From: Pseudacidovorax intermedius | Lineage (GTDB): Bacteria > Pseudomonadota > Gammaproteobacteria > Burkholderiales > Burkholderiaceae_C | Reading direction: 5' to 3' | Assembly: GCF_001476815.1 (NCBI RefSeq) | Contig: NZ_LDSL01000009.1 | Span: 25,336-89,335, forward strand | Length of the DNA: 64,000 bases | Shown: piece after piece, positions 57,180-64,000 of the stretch | Numbering within the stretch: the first letter of the stretch is position 1 | Layout: each line of letters begins with the position of its first letter | The notes under the pieces: generated by a model | The model's input: the letters and a program-made list of their open reading frames with translations, nothing else | What the model was told of the DNA's origin: nothing | Database searches by the model: none | Translations under genes and position numbers: made by a program

Positions 57180-58046
57180 ATGGGACAGATCGTTGGCTCG
57201 GCCATCGTGTCGCATCACCCCGGCCTCATGCAGTGCGAGGAGTTCCGCCGCCTGCAGGGTGCGGGCGAGGACTCGGACCTGATCGCCGGCTATGCCCGGC
57301 TGCGCGAGCGCATCGCGGCGGCGAAGCCGGACGTGATCATGATCTTCGACAGCCACTGGTTCACCACCGGCTACCACCTGGTGGACGGCGGCGCGCGCTA
57401 CAGCGGCACCTACATCTCCGACGAGATGCCCTGGTACCTGCACGGTGTGCCCTTCGCCTACCGAGGACACCCGAAGCTGGCGCGGGCGCTGGAGACCGCC
57501 TCGCGGGCGCGCCAGGGCTATGTGCGCGTCATCGACCATCCCGACCTGGGCCGGCACTACGCCACGGTCAACCTGGTCAAGCACCTGCGGCTGGAGCTGG
57601 ACGACATCCCGGTGGTGACGGTGAGTTCCTGCCAGAACTGTCGCTGGGAGCAGTTCCTCCAGTCCGGCGAGGACATCGGCGAAGGCATCCGCGCCAGCGG
57701 CCTGCGCGTGCTGCTGCTGGCCTCGGGCGCGCTCAGCCACAAGTTCAACGGCATCGACTGGAAGCCGAACCATCCGCGCATCTTCCACGAGAACAACGTC
57801 TCCTCGCCCGAGAACATCGAGAGCGACAAGGGCGCCATCGCATTGATGGCCGAAGGCCGGCACGACCTGATCCTTGAGCGCTGGGACGCCGAGTACCGCC
57901 GCAAGCCCTGGGAGGCCTTCGGCGCGCACTACCTGCAGATGCTGGGCGCCATGGGCGGCGCCGACTGCCGCGCCAAGGGCGAGGCCCTGTCCGCCTACGA
58001 GAACGCGCGCGGCACCGGAAACATCCACGTCTGGTTCCCGGCCTGA
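57180..58046 (+). CDS. hpaD: 3,4-dihydroxyphenylacetate (homoprotocatechuate) 2,3-dioxygenase, LigB-type
   Basis: The 288-residue enzyme is a class III extradiol dioxygenase of the E. coli HpaD/HpcB kind. It opens GSAIVSHHPGLMQ with the metal histidine pair, then has MIFDSHWFTTGYH, LLLASGALSHKFNG and HENNVSSPENIESDKGA. It uses Fe2+ and O2 to cut the homoprotocatechuate ring beside the hydroxyls. The ATG at 57180 is preceded by AAGGAGA. It is the ring-cleaving step of the hpa set here. The hydroxylase that makes its substrate (HpaBC) is not in the window. Confidence 0.9.
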   Translation: MGQIVGSAIVSHHPGLMQCEEFRRLQGAGEDSDLIAGYARLRERIAAAKPDVIMIFDSHWFTTGYHLVDGGARYSGTYISDEMPWYLHGVPFAYRGHPKLARALETASRARQGYVRVIDHPDLGRHYATVNLVKHLRLELDDIPVVTVSSCQNCRWEQFLQSGEDIGEGIRASGLRVLLLASGALSHKFNGIDWKPNHPRIFHENNVSSPENIESDKGAIALMAEGRHDLILERWDAEYRRKPWEAFGAHYLQMLGAMGGADCRAKGEALSAYENARGTGNIHVWFPA

Positions 58047-58068
58047 GCCCTCACACACAAGAATCGCC

Positions 58069-59013
58069 ATGAACTTCGAATTCCCACTCCAGAGCCTGCC
58101 CGCCGTGATGCGGGGCCCCCGCGTCGAACGACGCCGCGTCCTCATCGGCGGCAGCGCCTTCTGGGGCACGATGGTGGAGAACGGCGCCGACGCCGGCCGC
58201 CTGCGCCTGGACGACGGCCGCCTGCTGGACGCCGACGCGCAGACCTACCTGCCGCCGGTCAACCCGAGCAAGATCATCGCGGTGCACATCTCCTACAGCT
58301 CGCGCAGCATGGAGACGCGCAACAAGCCCAAGCCCACCGAGACGCCCACCTACTTCACCAAGCCGCCGACCTCGCTCAACGGCCACAAGGGCCAGATCCT
58401 CAAGCCGGCGGACTGCCAGTACCTCAACTACGAAGGCGAGTACGCCGTCGTGATCGGCCGCACCTGCCGCAACGTCACGCCCGACGAAGCCTGGGACCAC
58501 ATCGAAGGCTTCTGCCCCGCGCTGGACATGGGCCTGCAGGACTTCCGCGACACCGACCAGGGCAGCATGCTGCGCGTCAAGGGCGCGGACACGCTGCTGC
58601 CCATCGGGCCCGGCATCGTGCGCGGCGTGGACCTGTTCGCGCAGACGCTGCGCACCTTCGTCGACGGCCGCGTGGTGCAGGAGGCGCACATCGGCGACGA
58701 GACCATCTGGGGCCCGCACTACGTGATCGCCGACATCGCGCGCCACATCACGCTGGTGCCCGGCGACGTGATCCTGATGGGCACGCCCTGCCACTCGCGC
58801 AGCATCGATGCGGGCCGGGTGGTGGCCTGCGAGATCACCGGCATCGGCCGCGTCGAAGGCACGGTCGTCGCCATCGACCCGCCACGCGCCTCGGCCCTGG
58901 GTGTCGGCCATGCGCCCACCGACAGCCCGGAGGTGCGCCGCGTGGCGCTGGGCTTCGACGAGCGGGTGCCGGCGCATCTCAAAGCCAACCTTCGGGCCGC
59001 GCACCGCGTATGA
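58069..59013 (+). CDS. hpaG: 5-carboxymethyl-2-oxo-hex-3-ene-1,7-dioate decarboxylase/isomerase-like FAH protein
   Basis: The 314-residue FAH-family protein has an N-terminal adaptor region followed by the catalytic fold: VNPSKIIAVHISYSSRS, NYEGEYAVVIGRTCRNV with metal-binding acidic residues, FCPALDMGLQDFRDTDQGS and LVPGDVILMGTPCHSRSIDA. In the hpa pathway HpaG decarboxylates and isomerises the ring-cleavage product. E. coli HpaG is a tandem two-domain protein of about 430 residues, while this is a single domain, so it may need a homodimer or perform only one step. The ATG at 58069 has no strong ribosome-binding site. It is the last hpa gene here. Confidence 0.82.
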   Translation: MNFEFPLQSLPAVMRGPRVERRRVLIGGSAFWGTMVENGADAGRLRLDDGRLLDADAQTYLPPVNPSKIIAVHISYSSRSMETRNKPKPTETPTYFTKPPTSLNGHKGQILKPADCQYLNYEGEYAVVIGRTCRNVTPDEAWDHIEGFCPALDMGLQDFRDTDQGSMLRVKGADTLLPIGPGIVRGVDLFAQTLRTFVDGRVVQEAHIGDETIWGPHYVIADIARHITLVPGDVILMGTPCHSRSIDAGRVVACEITGIGRVEGTVVAIDPPRASALGVGHAPTDSPEVRRVALGFDERVPAHLKANLRAAHRV

Positions 59014-59072
59014 GGCGGGCGCGCGGCAGCGATGAACGGCGGCGCATGCCCTGTCGCAGGCCGGCAGCCGCC

Positions 59073-59091
59073 CCGCGGCCGCATGCCGCGG
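59073..59091. terminator. weak hairpin between convergent hpaG and biotin-carboxylase genes
   Basis: CCGCGGC (59073-59079) and GCCGCGG (59085-59091) form a 7-bp stem with a CGCAT loop in the 91-bp convergent gap. No T-run is present on either strand. Confidence 0.3.
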
Positions 59092-59104
59092 CGGTCGGGC
59101 TTCC

Positions 59105-60838
59105 TCAGCCGATGTGCGCCAGTGCCGCGCCCGCCGGCACGTAGGCCCCGGCCGCGGTCTTCAGCGACACGCGGCCCGCGCGGTGCGCGCAGACCTGCAT
59201 CTCCATCTTCATGGCCTCCATCACGGCGATGAGCTGGCCCTCGGCCACGTCGTCGCCCTCCTCCACCTTCCAGGCCTGCAGCGTGCCGGCGATGGGGGCC
59301 GCGACCGCGGCCGGATCGTTCGCGGGCGTGTCGTCGGCCGCGGGCTGCGGCACCGCCGTGCCCGCGCCGCTGGCCAGGCCGCGCAGCAGCACCGCGGGCA
59401 ACCCCAGGCTCACGCGGCGGCCGTCAATCTCGATGGCGGTGCGCTGCAACGCCTCGGTCGGCGCAGGCTCGGCGCGCGCCGCAGCAGCCAGGGGTTCCGC
59501 GAAGTCGGTCTCGATCCAGCGCGTGTGCACCTTGAAGCCCTCGCCGCCGGTGAAGTCCGGCTGCTGGAGCACCGCGCGGTGGAAGGGCAGCACCGTGGCC
59601 ACGCCTTCGATGCGGAACTCGGCCAGCGCGCGGCGGGCCCGCGCCAGCGCCTGCTCGCGCGTGGCGCCGGTGACGATCAGCTTGGCCATCAGCGAGTCGA
59701 AGCTGCCGGGCACCACGGCGCCGCTGTAGACGCCCGCGTCCACCCGCACGCCGGGGCCGGCCGGCGGCTCGAAGGCCGTCACGGGTCCGGGGGCGGGCAG
59801 GAAGCCGCGGCCCACGTCCTCGGCGTTGATGCGGAACTCGATGGCATGGCCACGCGGCACCGGCGTCTCGCGCAGCGTCAGCGGCAGGCCGTCGGCCACG
59901 CGCAGTTGCTCGACCACCAGGTCCAGGCCGCAGGTCTCTTCCGTCACCGGATGCTCCACCTGCAGCCGCGTGTTCACCTCCAGGAAGGAGATGGCGCCGG
60001 TGTTGCTGAGCAGGAATTCGACCGTGCCCGCGCCCACGTAGCCGGCTTCGGCGCAGATGTCGCGCGCGGCCTCGTGGATGCGCGCGCGCTGGGCCTCGCT
60101 GATGAAGGGCGCGGGCGCTTCTTCCACCAGCTTCTGGTTGCGCCGCTGCAGCGAGCAGTCGCGCGTGCCCAGCACCACCACGTGGCCGTGCGTGTCGGCG
60201 ATGACCTGGGCCTCGATGTGGCGCGGCCGGTCGAGGAACTGCTCGACGAAGCATTCGCCGCGGCCGAAGGCGGTGACGGCCTCGCGCACGGCCGACTCGT
60301 AGAGCTCGGCGACCTCGTCCAGGCGCCAGGCGATCTTCATGCCGCGGCCGCCGCCGCCGAAGGCGGCCTTGATGATGATCGGCAGGCCGTGGGTGCGGGC
60401 GAAGGCCTCGACCTCGCCGGCGTCCTTCACCGGATCGGCCGTGCCTTCGACCAGCGGCGCGCCGACCTTGAGTGCGATCTTGCGCGCCTCCACCTTGTCG
60501 CCCAGACGGGCGATGGCCGAGGGTGGCGGGCCGATCCAGGCCAGGCCGGCGTCGATCACCGCCTGGGCGAAGGCCGCGTTCTCGGACAGGAAACCATAGC
60601 CGGGGTGCACCGCATCGGCGCCGCTGCGGCGGGCGATGGCCAGCAGCTTGTCGATGTGCAGGTAGGTGTCGGCGGGCCGGTGGCCGTCCAGGCCGTAGGC
60701 CTCGTCGGCCACGCGCACATGCAGCGCGTCGAGGTCGGGGTCGGCGTAGACGGCGACGGACTGCACGCCATAGTCGGCGCAGGCGCGGGCGATGCGCACG
60801 GCAATCTCCCCGCGGTTGGCGATGAGCACTTTCTTCAT
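59105..60838 (-). CDS. biotin carboxylase with fused biotinyl domain (AccC-type), pxp operon
   Basis: The 577-residue protein combines a full biotin carboxylase ([20 protein letters not shown] start, ATP-grasp glycine loop [28 protein letters not shown]) with a C-terminal biotinyl domain whose acceptor is K544 in EAMKMEM. An Ala/Pro-rich linker near residues 490-510 joins them. It starts 4 bases after the end of the PxpBC gene, so it is co-translated. In bacterial 5-oxoprolinase loci such biotin-dependent proteins often accompany PxpABC. By analogy with urea amidolyase it could carboxylate an amide nitrogen. No carboxyltransferase subunit is present other than the PxpB/C-like (KipI/KipA, allophanate-hydrolase-like) partner. 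Confidence 0.85.
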   Translation of the reverse strand: MKKVLIANRGEIAVRIARACADYGVQSVAVYADPDLDALHVRVADEAYGLDGHRPADTYLHIDKLLAIARRSGADAVHPGYGFLSENAAFAQAVIDAGLAWIGPPPSAIARLGDKVEARKIALKVGAPLVEGTADPVKDAGEVEAFARTHGLPIIIKAAFGGGGRGMKIAWRLDEVAELYESAVREAVTAFGRGECFVEQFLDRPRHIEAQVIADTHGHVVVLGTRDCSLQRRNQKLVEEAPAPFISEAQRARIHEAARDICAEAGYVGAGTVEFLLSNTGAISFLEVNTRLQVEHPVTEETCGLDLVVEQLRVADGLPLTLRETPVPRGHAIEFRINAEDVGRGFLPAPGPVTAFEPPAGPGVRVDAGVYSGAVVPGSFDSLMAKLIVTGATREQALARARRALAEFRIEGVATVLPFHRAVLQQPDFTGGEGFKVHTRWIETDFAEPLAAAARAEPAPTEALQRTAIEIDGRRVSLGLPAVLLRGLASGAGTAVPQPAADDTPANDPAAVAAPIAGTLQAWKVEEGDDVAEGQLIAVMEAMKMEMQVCAHRAGRVSLKTAAGAYVPAGAALAHIG

Positions 60839-60842
60839 GGGA

Positions 60843-62462
60843 TCAGTCTCGGAATTCGATGGGCGTGAAGCCGGCGACGACGTGGAAGCGGATGCGCGTA
60901 CCGACGGGGATCTGCCCCGCCAGGTCCAGGTGCCAGGGCGCGATGCAGCCGATGACGGGGTAGCCGCCGGTGAGCGGATGGTCGGCCAGGAAGAGCACCG
61001 GCTGCCCGCTGGCCGGCACCTGGATGGCGCCCAGCGCGGTGCCCTCGCTCGGCAGCTCGGCGGTGACGGCGCGGGTGAGCGGCTCGGCGCCCTGGATGCG
61101 CAGGCCGACGCGGTTGGACTGGGGCGTGACGGTCCATTCCTGCGCGGCCAGCAGCGCCATGGCCTCGGGCGTGAACCAGTCGGTGCGCGGGCCCAGCTGG
61201 ATGTCGAGCGTGACGCATTCGCCGGACCGGGGCAGCGCCGTGCTGTGCAGCTCGGCGTCGCCCACGGCCTTCAGGCCGGCGGCGCTGCGCACCGGCAGCA
61301 GGTCGCCGGCCGCCAGCGGCGGCGGCCCCACCTGCGCCAGCGTGTCGAAGGCCAGGCTGCCCAGCACCGGTGCGCGGTCGATGCCGCCGCGCAGCGCGAC
61401 GTAGCTGCGCACGCCGGCTTCGGGCTCGCCCAGATGCAGGCGGTCGCCATCGCCCAGCGCCACGGGGGCCTGGCGGGGCACGGCCCAGCGGCGGCCGTCG
61501 GGGGCGACGAGCGTGAGGGGGCCTGCCGCGCCGGTGACGGCCACGACCGTGTCGCCCCGGCTCTGCAGCACGACGCCGCCCTGCGCCACTTCGATGCAGG
61601 CGGCGTCGGCGGCATTGCCCACCAGCCGGTTGGCGCCGCGCAGCGCCCTGCGGTCCATGGCGCCGGACGCCGACACGCCCTGGCCGGCCTGGCCCGGCCG
61701 GCCCAGGTCCTGAAGCAAAGCCTGCAGGCCGGGCTGGACGACGGTCAGTGCTGCGCGCGGCGGCCCGCCGGCATCCTCGCCGGACATGGAGGAGCTGGGC
61801 CGCGCGTCGCGTTGCAGCGCCCCGCTGCCCTCCACCGGCCGCGCGCCGGCATCCACGAAACGCACCCGCTGGCCGGGCTGCAGCAACGCGGGCGGGTCGC
61901 GGTCCAGGTCCCACATGGGCACCGGCGTCTGGCCCAGGATCTGCCAGCCGCCCGGGCTGGCCTTGGGATAGACGCCGCTGAAGCCGCCCGCGACCGCCAC
62001 GGCGCCCGGGGGGATGCGCGTGCGCGGCGAGCTGCGCCGCGGTACGCGCTGCAGCAGTTCGTCGCCACCGCTCAGGTAGGCGAAGCCGGGCGCGAAGCCG
62101 GTGAAGGCCACGAACCAGTCGCTGCCGGTGTGGCGGCGCACCACGTCGTCGGGCGTGATGCCGAGCAGGCCGGCCACTTCGGCCAGGTCTTCGCCGTCGT
62201 AGTGCACGGGCAGCTCGACCACCGCGCCGGCCTGGGCCTCGCGGCGCGCGCGCGGGCGGGCAGCGAGCTCGGCGGCCAGGGCCTCGCGGCTCAGGCGGTG
62301 CGGTTCGAACTCGAGCAGCAGCGTGCGGGCGCCAGGCACGATCTCGCCCACGCCGGCGATGGGGCTGGCCTGCAGCGAGGCGAGCAGGCCCAGCGTCTGG
62401 GCCAGGTCGTCCAGTTCCACCAGCACCGACCGGGCCGAGGCAGGCAACACGCGAAGGCTCAC
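60843..62462 (-). CDS. fused 5-oxoprolinase subunits PxpB-PxpC (KipI-KipA-type)
   Basis: The 539-residue protein begins with GTG at 62462, overlapping the pxpA stop as GTGA. Residues 1 to about 230 are the PxpB/KipI part ([52 protein letters not shown]). After a Ser/Gly-rich linker, residues about 255-539 are the PxpC/KipA part ([54 protein letters not shown]). In E. coli these are two proteins that act with PxpA to cleave 5-oxoproline (pyroglutamate) with ATP. The fusion keeps both halves complete. Confidence 0.9.
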   Translation of the reverse strand: MSLRVLPASARSVLVELDDLAQTLGLLASLQASPIAGVGEIVPGARTLLLEFEPHRLSREALAAELAARPRARREAQAGAVVELPVHYDGEDLAEVAGLLGITPDDVVRRHTGSDWFVAFTGFAPGFAYLSGGDELLQRVPRRSSPRTRIPPGAVAVAGGFSGVYPKASPGGWQILGQTPVPMWDLDRDPPALLQPGQRVRFVDAGARPVEGSGALQRDARPSSSMSGEDAGGPPRAALTVVQPGLQALLQDLGRPGQAGQGVSASGAMDRRALRGANRLVGNAADAACIEVAQGGVVLQSRGDTVVAVTGAAGPLTLVAPDGRRWAVPRQAPVALGDGDRLHLGEPEAGVRSYVALRGGIDRAPVLGSLAFDTLAQVGPPPLAAGDLLPVRSAAGLKAVGDAELHSTALPRSGECVTLDIQLGPRTDWFTPEAMALLAAQEWTVTPQSNRVGLRIQGAEPLTRAVTAELPSEGTALGAIQVPASGQPVLFLADHPLTGGYPVIGCIAPWHLDLAGQIPVGTRIRFHVVAGFTPIEFRD

Positions 62463-63238
62463 GCCGCGACTCCTTCTTCGGCATCCATGAAGCTGCGCAC
62501 GCCCACGCCGTCGGCCGTCAGCCGTTCGCGCAGCGCGCGCGCCATGGCCACCGCGCCGGGGCTGTCGCCATGCACGCAGATGGACTCGGCGTCGATCCGC
62601 ACGGTGCTGCCGTCGTTGGCGGTGACGGTGCCCTCGCGCACCAGTTGCGCCATGCGCGTGGCCACGGCCGCCGGGTCGTGCAGCACGGCGCCGGGCTGGC
62701 TGCGCGGCACCAGGCTGCCGTCGGCCCGGTAGCCGCGGTCGGCGAAGGCCTCGGCCACGGTGCGCAGGCCGGCGGCGCGGGCCCAGGCCGTGAGCGGCGA
62801 GCCGGCCAGCACCACCAGCGCGAGCGATGGATCGATGGCGCAAATGGCGGCGATCACGTCCTGCGCCTGCCGCTCGTCGTGCGCGATGACGTTGTAGAGC
62901 GCACCGTGCGGCTTGACGTAGCGCACCCGCGTGCCGGCCGCGGCGGCCAGGCCCTGCAGCGCGCCGATCTGGTAGATGACGGCAGCGCGCAGGTCGCTGC
63001 TGGCCATGTCCATGTGGCGGCGGCCGAAGCCCGCCAGGTCCGGATAGGCCACGTGCGCACCGACCGTGACGCCGCGCTCGGCCGCGCCGCGCAGCGTGGC
63101 CAGGATGCCGGCCGGATCGCCGGCATGGAAGCCGCAGGCCACGTTGGCGCTGCTGACCACGTCGAGCATGGCCGTGTCGTCGCCCATGCGCCAGGCGCCG
63201 AAGCTCTCGCCCAGGTCGCTGTTGAGATCGATGTCCAT
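62459..63238 (-). CDS. pxpA: 5-oxoprolinase subunit A (LamB/YcsF family)
   Basis: The 259-residue cytosolic protein is a clear PxpA/YcsF: it opens [20 protein letters not shown], then [47 protein letters not shown] and [14 protein letters not shown]. With PxpB and PxpC it hydrolyses 5-oxoproline to glutamate using ATP, which salvages this damaged cyclised glutamate. It sits between the DUF1445 gene (12-base gap) and the fused pxpBC gene (four-base overlap), all on the minus strand. Confidence 0.92.
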   Translation of the reverse strand: MDIDLNSDLGESFGAWRMGDDTAMLDVVSSANVACGFHAGDPAGILATLRGAAERGVTVGAHVAYPDLAGFGRRHMDMASSDLRAAVIYQIGALQGLAAAAGTRVRYVKPHGALYNVIAHDERQAQDVIAAICAIDPSLALVVLAGSPLTAWARAAGLRTVAEAFADRGYRADGSLVPRSQPGAVLHDPAAVATRMAQLVREGTVTANDGSTVRIDAESICVHGDSPGAVAMARALRERLTADGVGVRSFMDAEEGVAA

Positions 63239-63251
63239 CGCCGTGTCCCGC

Positions 63252-64000
63252 TCAGAAGGCGGCCAGCTCGCTGTTGCGCACGTCGGCCACCAGCATGTGG
63301 CCGGGCTTGTGCGTGAAGGCCAGCGGCGGGCGCGCGACGCGGATGGCCTGCTGGGGCGTCACGCCGCAGGCCCAGAAGACCGGCACCTCACCGTCGCGGA
63401 TCACCGAGGGCGCGCCGTAATCGGGGCGCGACAGGTCGGCAATGCCGATGGCGGCCGGGTCGCCGAAATGCACCGGCGCGCCGTGCACCGCCGGAAAGCG
63501 GGACGTGACCTGGATGGCCCGGATGGCCTGGGCCGGCGTCATCGGCCGCATGCTCACCACCATGTTGCCGCCGAAGCGGCCGGCCTGGCCGTTGGGCAGG
63601 CTGGTGTTGTACATGGGCACGGTGTGGTCGTCGTCGATGTGGCGCACCGGCACGCGGGCGTCGAGCAGCGCCGCCTCGAAGGACAGCGAGCAGCCGAGCA
63701 CGAAGCCCACCATGTCGTCCTGCCAGAGCGCGCCCAGGTCGTCCACCTCGCCCACCTTCTCGCCGTCGCGGAAGACGCAGTAGCCGGGCACGTCGTAGCG
63801 CAGGTCGATGTCGGCGCCGAGTTCGGGCACGCGCGGGTCGCCGGGCTCGGTCATGCCGATCACCGGGCAGGGCTTGGGATTGAGGCGGCAGAAGCGCAGG
63901 AACTCGTCGGCATAGGCACGCGGCAGGATGGCCAGGTTGCCCTGGGCGTAGCCGGGCGCCTGGCCGGCGGTGTGGCCGCGGAAGTCCTTGCGGCGGATGG
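63252..64000 (-). CDS. DUF1445 putative hydro-lyase (YcsI-like), 5' end beyond the window
   Basis: The visible 249 or so residues carry DUF1445/YcsI features. From the edge it reads [17 protein letters not shown], then [49 protein letters not shown] and [14 protein letters not shown]. The apparent Met at 63863 is internal; the frame stays open to the last base, so the start lies outside the window. Members are annotated as hydro-lyases, and some act as D-glutamate cyclase making 5-oxo-D-proline, which fits a gene directly upstream of the 5-oxoprolinase genes. Confidence 0.85.
   Translation of the reverse strand, partial: IRRKDFRGHTAGQAPGYAQGNLAILPRAYADEFLRFCRLNPKPCPVIGMTEPGDPRVPELGADIDLRYDVPGYCVFRDGEKVGEVDDLGALWQDDMVGFVLGCSLSFEAALLDARVPVRHIDDDHTVPMYNTSLPNGQAGRFGGNMVVSMRPMTPAQAIRAIQVTSRFPAVHGAPVHFGDPAAIGIADLSRPDYGAPSVIRDGEVPVFWACGVTPQQAIRVARPPLAFTHKPGHMLVADVRNSELAAF

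Noticed and set aside
1..64000. tRNA, rRNA, replication origin or prophage attachment sites
   Set aside because: I saw no tRNA cloverleaf or rRNA-like sequence, no phage structural genes and no DnaA-box cluster; reading by eye cannot exclude a divergent example.

Overview
The window is GC-rich (roughly two thirds G+C by eye) and densely coded. Its make-up points to Betaproteobacteria, order Burkholderiales, most likely Comamonadaceae or Alcaligenaceae. The main clues are four orphan Bug/TctC-type periplasmic binding proteins, many LysR/IclR regulators sitting beside catabolic operons, an IS481-family element, a lipid A-modification cluster of the Bordetella Lgm type, and a giant two-partner-secretion adhesin. 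I see no rRNA, tRNA or CRISPR array. Names rest on reading the translations; no database search was run.

Layout. (1) 30-1013: a lone Bug protein. (2) 1240-13752: a tightly overlapped catabolic/uptake locus. It holds a Rieske oxygenase, an unknown protein, a LivH/LivM/fused LivG-LivF/LivK-type ABC importer with an AllG-like DUF1116 protein inside it, an opposing LysR gene, a class II aldolase, a truncated MDR protein, an amidase and a ferredoxin-type reductase that probably feeds the Rieske enzyme. Its substrate is unknown. (3) 13748-14776: a complete IS481-type insertion sequence with a 6-bp target duplication just after the reductase stop. (4) 14898-19770: an IclR regulator divergent from an aconitase-like large and small subunit, an isocitrate-lyase-like enzyme and a Bug protein. 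All three enzymes carry altered active-site motifs. (5) 19865-21373: a tautomerase divergent from another Bug protein. (6) 21560-25711: PAP2 phosphatase, polyprenyl-phosphate glycosyltransferase, ArnT-like transferase and YdjC deacetylase, a predicted pathway for adding an amino sugar to lipid A. (7) 25763-29869: a GFA protein, two tandem paralogous small membrane proteins (one without its own stop), a GntP permease and a nitroreductase.

(8) 30057-45270: a 4491-residue filamentous-haemagglutinin-like exoprotein, of which 28 tandem 83/84-residue YDG repeats make up half, followed by its TpsB outer-membrane transporter. (9) 45367-49849: a secreted alpha/beta hydrolase, a DUF4142-like protein, a YbhN-type membrane protein and a TerC-CBS-CorC protein. 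A good minus-strand terminator at 47064-47095 suggests an unannotated small RNA. (10) 50124-53772: a Bug / zinc dehydrogenase / EthD-like operon divergent from a LysR gene. (11) 53739-59013: a LysR gene divergent from hpaH-hpaE-hpaD-hpaG of homoprotocatechuate meta-cleavage; the isomerase and aldolase of that pathway are not in the window. (12) 59105-64000, minus strand: a 5-oxoprolinase-type operon, DUF1445 (cut by the window edge), pxpA, fused pxpB-pxpC, and a biotin carboxylase carrying its own biotinyl domain.

The most promising places for undescribed biology are the Rieske/DUF1116/amidase locus (1240-13752) and the divergent dehydratase-lyase operon (15904-19770). The possible small RNA and the repeat adhesin come next.
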